DNA from: Thermoanaerobaculia bacterium
Lineage (GTDB): Bacteria; Acidobacteriota; Thermoanaerobaculia; Multivoradales; UBA5704
Direction: 5' to 3'
Length of the DNA stretch: 9,399 nucleotides
Assembly (NCBI GenBank): GCA_025937035.1
Contig: JAICSG010000103.1
Span: 1-9,399 of the forward strand
Both the position numbers and the translations under genes were made by a program. The notes beneath the pieces were generated by a model. It was not told the origin of the DNA. It saw only the letters and a list, made by a program, of their open reading frames with translations, and did no database searches. Below are positions 1 to 4,956 of this stretch, piece by piece; the first letter of the stretch is position 1, and every line of letters starts with the position of its first letter.

Positions 1-1776
1 CAGGCCGAGCACGACCGCGAAGAGGAGCAGGGCCAGGGGCAGGCCGACGCGGAAATAGTCGCGGAAGCTGTAGCCGCCGGGGCCCATCACCAGGATGTTG
101 ACCGGGCTGCCGAGCGGGGTGAGGAAGGCGAAGGAGCAGGCGAGGGCGATCCCCATGGCGAAGGAGCGCGGATTGGCGCCGATCCGCTGCGCGGTCTGGA
201 TGGCGATGGGAGCCATGACGGCCGCCACCGCGGCGCCGCTCATCGCCTGGTTGAGCAGGATGGCCAGGGCGACCAACCCCGCCAGGATCGCCAGCGGTCC
301 CAGACCGCCGAGCACCGAGAGGATCCCATGGGTGATGAGGTCGGCGGCGCCGGTCTTGGTCATCGCCGTCCCCAGGGGGAGCATGCCGGCGACCAGGAAG
401 ATGCTCCGCCATTCGATCGCCTTGTAGGCGTCGTCCATCGAGAGCGCCCCGGTGAGGATCATCACGAGGGCGCCGCCGAGCATCACCTCGGCGATGCCGA
501 AATGACTGACGGTCGCGAGGACGAGGGTCGCGAGCATGATCGTCAGGGCCTGCCAACCGCGGCGGGGGGAGGGTGGCGGCTCGTCCACGCCGCGGTCGAG
601 GACGATGAGGTCGGGCTCGGCGCGCAGCACCGGCAGCCGGCCGCGCTCCCCCTGGAGGAGAAGGCCGTCGCCGAGCTGGAGGGGGAGGTCGGTCAGCCCC
701 GTGCGCAGCGAGCGGCCGGCGCGCCAGATGGCGAGCACGCTCATGCCGTAGCGGTCGCGGAAGCGGGCCTCGCGGAGAGTGCGGCCGATGAGGGCGGAGC
801 GGGGGGAGAGGACGGCCTCCACCAGCACCACCGAGCGGGATTCGAGGTCGCGCTCGCGCCAGTGGCGCGGCGGCAGAGGATCGAGGTCGCCGGCGGCTCC
901 GGAGCCGGCGAGCTCATCCGAGAGCAGGAGGACGTCCTCGGCCCGCAGCTCCTGGTCGGGGGAGGGGGCGCGCAGGATGCGCCCCTCGCGCTCGATGGCG
1001 AGCACGTTGACGCCGCGGGTCTCGCGCAGGCGGCTGCCGGCCAGGGTCTGGCCCACCAGCGGCGAGCCCGCGGGCACGCCGGCCCGGGAGAGGGTCTCGC
1101 CCAGGTGGTAGACCTCGGCGAGGCTCTCCTCCTGGCGCTGCATATCCTCGTAGAGCTCGACGGGCGAGCGCGCGGGGAGCTGGCGCCGGCCCCACAGAGC
1201 CATGTAGGCGATGCCGGCCGCCACGATGGGCAGGCCGACGGGCGCGAAGTCGAGGAGGCCGAAGCCGGGGAGATTGCGATCGCGCAACAGGCTGCTCACC
1301 ACGATATTGGCGGTGGTGAGCAGGGTCGACATCCCTCCCAGAAGGGTGCCGAAGGCGAGGGGCATCAGGAGCCGGGAGGGGTTCACCCCCGATCGCTTGG
1401 CCGCGCCCGAGACCGCCGGGAGGAGCACGGCCGCGGCGGCGATGTTGTTCATGGTCAGAGAGAGAAAGGCGCCGGCGGTCATCACCGTGACCACGAGCCG
1501 CTGCTCGCTGGTCCCCGCCACTCGCACCAGGAGATCTCCGACCCTTCCCGTGATGCCGCTCCGTTCCAGCCCCGCGGCGAGGATGAAGATCGAGAGCAGG
1601 GTGATCACCGCCGAGCGGCTGAACCCCGAGAAGGTCTCCTCCGCCGTGAGCACCCCCGAGGTGCCGAGGGCCACCACGACGAGCAGCGCCACCAGGTCCG
1701 CGCGCAGCCGCTCGGTGAGCAGCAGCACCATGGCGGCGCCGGTGATGATCAGGGTGATGAGGAGGTGGGGAGTCAT
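1..1776 (-). CDS. SLC13/DASS-family permease with two RCK_C (TrkA_C) domains, 3' end cut by window edge
   Basis: The reverse strand is open for 592 codons from ATG at 1776 to the left edge with no stop, so only a short C-terminal tail should be missing (family members of this layout run about 600 residues). It is an inner-membrane secondary transporter, typically for di/tricarboxylates, sulfate or related anions. Residues 1-200 form the first membrane half, with TMNN near 108-111 and a GGMSTLLTTANIVV re-entrant motif near 147-160. Two soluble RCK_C-like domains follow, about 225-290 and 315-380, each with the 'G..L.....R...G..VLAI.R.G' pattern. Residues 405-592 form the second half, including TPLGSPVNILVMGPGGY (553-569), a family hallmark. 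The ATG overlaps the TGA of the upstream UbiD gene (ATGA), and I see no Shine-Dalgarno before it, so translation probably depends on reinitiation. The substrate cannot be read from the sequence; the first-half motif lacks the usual GT.PN form. Confidence 0.93.
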   Translation of the reverse strand, partial: MTPHLLITLIITGAAMVLLLTERLRADLVALLVVVALGTSGVLTAEETFSGFSRSAVITLLSIFILAAGLERSGITGRVGDLLVRVAGTSEQRLVVTVMTAGAFLSLTMNNIAAAAVLLPAVSGAAKRSGVNPSRLLMPLAFGTLLGGMSTLLTTANIVVSSLLRDRNLPGFGLLDFAPVGLPIVAAGIAYMALWGRRQLPARSPVELYEDMQRQEESLAEVYHLGETLSRAGVPAGSPLVGQTLAGSRLRETRGVNVLAIEREGRILRAPSPDQELRAEDVLLLSDELAGSGAAGDLDPLPPRHWRERDLESRSVVLVEAVLSPRSALIGRTLREARFRDRYGMSVLAIWRAGRSLRTGLTDLPLQLGDGLLLQGERGRLPVLRAEPDLIVLDRGVDEPPPSPRRGWQALTIMLATLVLATVSHFGIAEVMLGGALVMILTGALSMDDAYKAIEWRSIFLVAGMLPLGTAMTKTGAADLITHGILSVLGGLGPLAILAGLVALAILLNQAMSGAAVAAVMAPIAIQTAQRIGANPRSFAMGIALACSFAFLTPLGSPVNILVMGPGGYSFRDYFRVGLPLALLLFAVVLGL

Positions 1777-3590
1777 GGGAGAGTCAGATGCCCCAACCCC
1801 GAATCCCCCATCTCGACCTTGCCGCCCGGGAAGTACTCCTTCCAGCGCCGGGTCACCGTGGCGGCGGTCGCCTCGTCCGCGAAGAGCTCCCTGGGGTACC
1901 AGGGCTTCATGCGGGCATCGATGAGGATGGGGGGCGTGTAGGAGACGTGATGGCGGACCAGGCCGGTCGCCGCGGCATGGATGTCCGCCGCCGGCTCGAA
2001 GCGGGTGAAAGTGGTCCAGAGGAAATTGATGGGGCTCGCGGCGGCGCGGCGGGGCTCGTCCGTGAGCACCACCAGCGGCCAGCCGGTGAAGGCCGGATGG
2101 GCGGCGAAGCGGGCGGCGGCGCCGGGGTCGTCCGCGTAGGCGGGGCCGCCCACCACCAGACAGCCGGGGGAGAAGACGTGGACGTCCGTCATCCCCTGGG
2201 GGATCTCGGGCGCGGTGAAGCCGCGGGGGAGCTCGCGCACCGGATCGCCCAGGCCGAGCCAGACCCCCTTCGATCCTTCGTTCACCACCGGGCCGGTGTA
2301 GTCGAGCGTGTCCATCGAGAGGTTCGAGAAGACGTAGAGGTCGGTCTCGGGATGAGTGCGCTCGAGGAGGTGGGTGAGAGTAGCGCGGAAATCCTTGAGG
2401 TCGACGGCGCGGTCGGTCACCAGGAGGAACTTGGTGAGCGAGAGCTGCCCTTCCCCCAGGATGCGGAAGGCCGAGGCCATCGCCTCCCGCTTGTAGCGCT
2501 GCTTGACCACGGCGGCGGCCAGCGAGTGGTAGCCGGTCTCGCCGTAGGACCAGAGCTGCTCGACGGCCGGCATCACCATGGGGAAGAGGGGCGAGAGGAG
2601 CTCCTGGAGGAGGTCGCCGATGAAGAAGTCCTCCTGCCGCGGCTTGCCGACCACGGTCGCGGGGTAGATCGCGTCCTTGCGGTGGGCGATCCGCTCGACC
2701 TCGAAGACCGGGTAGTCGTGCTGGAGCGAGTAGTAGCCGTAGTGATCCCCGAAGGGCCCCTCCGGACGCCGGACCCGCGGCGGCACCTTGCCGATCAGCG
2801 CGAATTCGGCCGAGGCGACGAGCGGGTAGGGGCCGGGGCCCGGCGAGACGAGCTTCAGGCGCTCGCCCGCGATCAGCGAGGCGAGCATCAGCTCGGGGAC
2901 GTTCTCGGGCAGGGGCGCGATGGCGGCGAGGATCAGCGCCGGCGGGCCGCCGAGGAAGACGGTCACCGGCAGGGCCTGTCCCCGCGACTCGGCGACCGCG
3001 TAGTGGAAGCCGCCCCCCTTGCCGATCTGCCAGTGCATGCCGGTGGTGCGGGCGTCATGGACCTGGAGCCGGTACATGCCGAGGTTGTGCCCCTTGCCTT
3101 CGGGATGCTCGGTGTAGACCAGGGGCAGGGTGACGAAGGGGCCGCCGTCCTCGGGCCAGGTGGTGAGCACGGGCAGGCGGTCGAGCCGGATGTCGGACGT
3201 GACGATCTCGGTCACCGGCCCTGAGCCCTTGCGGGAGGAGCCGATCCGCAACGCCTCGCGGGCGAGATCGCGGGCGCCCCAGAGCTTGCCCGGCGTGGGC
3301 GGCAGGAGGGTCTCCGCGAGGTGGACGATCCGCCGGATCAGCTTCAGGGGGCGCGTGCCGAAGGCCATCTCGGCCCGGCGCTGCGTGCCGAAGAGGTTGG
3401 TGGCGAGGGGGAAGTCGCGGTCCCGGACGTTGGTGAACAGGAGAGCCGGGCCGCCCGCCGCGATCACCCGCCGGTGGATCTCCGCCGCCTCCAGATGGGC
3501 GTCGACCGGCGCCTCCACGATGGCGAGGTCGCCGTCGCGGCGGAGCTGGTCGAGAAAGGCGCGGAGGTCGGGGTAGGTGGCGTCGGCCAT
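1773..3590 (-). CDS. UbiD-family prenyl-FMN-dependent (de)carboxylase, long (605-residue) form
   Basis: UbiD enzymes reversibly decarboxylate aromatic or unsaturated acids in the cytoplasm using prenylated FMN supplied by a UbiX partner, which is not in this window. Hallmarks seen: HNLGMYR with N169 and R174, and PEGPFGDHYGYY with E277 and D282. These match the Arg-Glu-Asp/Glu catalytic set of fungal Fdc1 (R173, E277, E282). E233 (VPELMLA) fits the metal-ligand Glu. The spot where canonical members carry the metal His (E. coli-type LSHRGG) reads QIGKGGG, so Gly190 stands there, with H186 and H196 nearby. At 605 residues it is longer than the E. coli enzyme (about 500) and closer to long-form members, which include menaquinone-pathway decarboxylases; the exact substrate is unknown. 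There is no SD before the ATG at 3590. The gene overlaps the following permease by ATGA, and a terminator just upstream isolates the pair from the preceding gene. Confidence 0.95.
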   Translation of the reverse strand: MADATYPDLRAFLDQLRRDGDLAIVEAPVDAHLEAAEIHRRVIAAGGPALLFTNVRDRDFPLATNLFGTQRRAEMAFGTRPLKLIRRIVHLAETLLPPTPGKLWGARDLAREALRIGSSRKGSGPVTEIVTSDIRLDRLPVLTTWPEDGGPFVTLPLVYTEHPEGKGHNLGMYRLQVHDARTTGMHWQIGKGGGFHYAVAESRGQALPVTVFLGGPPALILAAIAPLPENVPELMLASLIAGERLKLVSPGPGPYPLVASAEFALIGKVPPRVRRPEGPFGDHYGYYSLQHDYPVFEVERIAHRKDAIYPATVVGKPRQEDFFIGDLLQELLSPLFPMVMPAVEQLWSYGETGYHSLAAAVVKQRYKREAMASAFRILGEGQLSLTKFLLVTDRAVDLKDFRATLTHLLERTHPETDLYVFSNLSMDTLDYTGPVVNEGSKGVWLGLGDPVRELPRGFTAPEIPQGMTDVHVFSPGCLVVGGPAYADDPGAAARFAAHPAFTGWPLVVLTDEPRRAAASPINFLWTTFTRFEPAADIHAAATGLVRHHVSYTPPILIDARMKPWYPRELFADEATAATVTRRWKEYFPGGKVEMGDSGLGHLTLP

Positions 3591-3599
3591 GGCGGGGAG

Positions 3600-3627
3600 A
3601 GTCTATCCGCGCCGGGCCCCAAAACAA
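3600..3627 (-). promoter_or_regulatory. Weak candidate promoter for the UbiD-permease pair, possibly giving a leaderless mRNA
   Basis: On the minus strand TTGTTT (3627-3622) is followed after 16 bases by TAGACT (3605-3600). This gives 3 of 6 and 4 of 6 matches to the sigma-70 boxes. The ATG at 3590 begins only 9 bases after the -10-like box, so the start of transcription would fall at or almost at the start codon, in keeping with the missing Shine-Dalgarno. The -35-like box coincides with the T-tract of the upstream terminator. The match is weak, and a promoter further upstream with read-through cannot be excluded. Confidence 0.28.
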
Positions 3628-3654
3628 CGAGACGCCCGGGAGCCGGGCGTCTCG
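3621..3654 (-). terminator. Rho-independent terminator of the secreted-protein gene
   Basis: A perfect inverted repeat pairs 3628-3638 with 3644-3654 (CGAGACGCCCG / CGGGCGTCTCG) around a 5-base loop; a further G-C pair can close it to a 3-base loop. On the minus strand the hairpin is followed directly by TTGTTTT (3627-3621). It lies 24 bases past the TAG stop at 3679-3681, so it ends the secreted-protein transcript before the UbiD gene begins. Confidence 0.88.
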
Positions 3655-3678
3655 CGAGGATTCCAGGAGGACGGAGTG

Positions 3679-4731
3679 CTACTGGCAGGGGTTGGAGCCG
3701 CAGCCGCCGCCGCCGCTGCCCTCCTTTACGACCTCGACGGTGATCGAGGTGCTGCCCGTACGGCTGCCGCTGTCGGTGACCGTCAGGCCCAGGGTGCTGA
3801 AGGTATCGCTGTAGGCGATGCCCGGGCAGGTCGTCCGGGAGTAGCTGCTGGCCGTGCCGACGGCGGTGCCGTTCCAGGTCCAACTGTAGCTGTAGGGCGA
3901 CGTGCCGCCCGTGACAGAGGAGGTCCAGGTCGTGGTGACGCAATCGTACGCGTCGATATAGGTGGTCCCGTTGATCGTGGGCGAGGGGTTCGTCGCCACC
4001 GCCGGGCAGCTGTTGTTCGTCGCCGAGATCGTGTAGGAGGAGGGGCTCAGGTTGCTGCTGGTCATGCTGGCATAGGCGTACGATTGGCAGGTCGGAACAC
4101 CGGTCTGGCTGGTGTACGCGCTCGCGGACACGCTCGCGCCGCTGCGGGGGCCGTCGGTCAGGGTCGAGGTCGTGGAGCCTCCGCTGACGACCGCCGTGGA
4201 GTAGGAATAGGCGTAGACCTCGCCGGTGAACCCGCACGAGCCGGTGAAGCTGGCGCTCGCCGAAGCCGTGACGCCCTGGGAGGAGGTCAGGGCCGCGGCG
4301 CTCGCGTCGTAGGTGAAGCTGAGGCTGCAGGAGATCTTGTCGTCGACCGGGGGAGCGCTGATGGCTTCGGCGGCCTGGGCGAGCGCGATCAGCTTCTGGG
4401 TGTTGGCGATCTCCTGCCGATGGTTGAGGATGGTCTTGCGCAGCTCCGGCGTCGGATTGGCCTGATAGGCGAGACGCAGGTTGCGGAGCTGGTTCTGGAG
4501 GTCCTGGAGCTTCCAGGTGAAGCCCGTCGCTCCGAACACGAACGTCTCCACCTGACCGGCCCCGCGGTCACGCTGCAAGCCTCCGTCCTGCACGATCTTC
4601 CACCCCTGCCTCAGCAACTGGGCGATCGGGTCGTTGGACCTCGCCTTGGTGTCCTGGGCGAGGCTCAGGTGCGCGGTGCCGACCGTCGAGAGGAATAGCA
4701 GGATGGCGGCGATGAGCTGCTTCTTGAGCAT
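3679..4731 (-). CDS. Secreted Ser/Thr/Ala-rich, cysteine-containing protein with coiled coil and Ig/PKD-like domain; unknown function
   Basis: 350 residues from ATG at 4731. This start was chosen because AAGGAG lies 5 bases upstream and the protein then opens with a textbook signal peptide: MLKK, a hydrophobic core at 5-20, and likely cleavage after SLA at A25. A longer in-frame start at 4803 would place 24 unrelated residues ahead of the signal and has no SD. Mature layout: a charged helical, probably coiled-coil segment (about 71-125, with LQDLQNQLRNL); a Ser/Ala/Tyr-rich beta-like region (130-246) with C135, C166, C215 and C242; a second beta domain (247-335) with C264 and C302, whose GGTSPYSYSWTWNGT stretch resembles PKD/SprB-type Ig-like repeats; a Gly linker; and a terminal CGSNPCQ (C344, C349). 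The eight cysteines after the signal suggest disulfides and an extracytoplasmic location. I recognise no enzyme family. It has its own strong promoter and terminator, so it is a single-gene unit. Confidence 0.85.
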   Translation of the reverse strand: MLKKQLIAAILLFLSTVGTAHLSLAQDTKARSNDPIAQLLRQGWKIVQDGGLQRDRGAGQVETFVFGATGFTWKLQDLQNQLRNLRLAYQANPTPELRKTILNHRQEIANTQKLIALAQAAEAISAPPVDDKISCSLSFTYDASAAALTSSQGVTASASASFTGSCGFTGEVYAYSYSTAVVSGGSTTSTLTDGPRSGASVSASAYTSQTGVPTCQSYAYASMTSSNLSPSSYTISATNNSCPAVATNPSPTINGTTYIDAYDCVTTTWTSSVTGGTSPYSYSWTWNGTAVGTASSYSRTTCPGIAYSDTFSTLGLTVTDSGSRTGSTSITVEVVKEGSGGGGCGSNPCQ

Positions 4732-4736
4732 AGAGA

Positions 4737-4742
4737 CTCCTT
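4737..4742 (-). promoter_or_regulatory. Shine-Dalgarno deciding the start of the secreted protein
   Basis: AAGGAG on the minus strand ends 5 bases before the ATG at 4731 (TCTCT spacer). This supports the signal-peptide start over the longer in-frame start at 4803. Confidence 0.8.
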
Positions 4743-4817
4743 GGGCAATCCGCCGGGCCTCAATGGCCGGGGAAAAGATAAGCAAAAATTCAAAGTTAAA
4801 CAACTATTCGAAATCTG

Positions 4818-4847
4818 ATTCTAAGGAGATTGTTGGATGGTTGTCAA
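4818..4847 (-). promoter_or_regulatory. Strong sigma-70-type promoter of the secreted-protein gene
   Basis: On the minus strand a consensus -35 TTGACA (4847-4842) is followed by an 18-base spacer and TAGAAT (4823-4818, 5 of 6 to TATAAT). Transcription would start near 4811, giving an 80-base AT-rich leader before the ATG at 4731. The 80 bases 4781-4860 are about 33% GC (26 G/C), against GC-rich coding sequence on both sides. It is the best promoter match I can find in the window. Confidence 0.75.
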
Positions 4848-4914
4848 TAGCATGCTGAAATCGCACTGGGATGTTGTCCCGCTTGCGGCGCGGGCCTCTG
4901 TCGAGGAGACTTGA
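4837..4914 (+). CDS. Possible 25-residue leader ORF upstream of the acylase
   Basis: TAAGGAG (4822-4828) is followed after 8 bases by ATG (4837), then 25 codons starting MVVNSMLKSHWD and ending SVEET, with TGA at 4912-4914. The stop lies 42 bases before the acylase ATG. This Shine-Dalgarno is better than that of any long gene on the plus strand here. Against it: no plausible plus-strand promoter is visible upstream, the peptide has no recognisable motif or run of regulatory codons, and the AAGGAG overlaps the spacer and -10 region of the opposite-strand promoter, so it may be chance. If translated, it would be a leader or small protein. Confidence 0.3.
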   Translation: MVVNSMLKSHWDVVPLAARASVEET

Positions 4915-4956
4915 GGGCACTGTCTCTGGCGTCCAGAAGGAAGAACGAGGAGATCC

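Larger units (their letters stand above)
4732..4956. other. Divergent intergenic region with AT-rich core
   Basis: These 225 bases separate the minus-strand secreted-protein gene from the plus-strand acylase gene. They hold the strong minus-strand promoter, its 80-base leader, a possible 25-codon plus-strand ORF (4837-4914), and the acylase Shine-Dalgarno GAGGAG (4947-4952). I could not find a convincing plus-strand promoter. A short GGCC-TCAAT-GGCC repeat near 4757-4769 is too small to interpret. Confidence 0.6.

Noticed and set aside
328..1941. 537-codon plus-strand open frame
   Set aside because: Shadow of the SLC13 and UbiD genes on the other strand. Its translation is biased to Gly/Glu/His/Arg with no domain, and it crosses the boundary of two well-supported genes.
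1788..3224. 478-codon plus-strand open frame
   Set aside because: Antisense to the UbiD coding sequence, which carries the full set of family motifs; the translation is a low-complexity artefact.
4732..4803. 24-residue N-terminal extension of the secreted protein (ATG at 4803)
   Set aside because: No Shine-Dalgarno, puts residues ahead of a perfect signal peptide, and lies inside the AT-rich leader downstream of the promoter.
4868..4880. GGGA-TGTTG-TCCC small hairpin
   Set aside because: Only a 4-bp stem; not distinguishable from chance.
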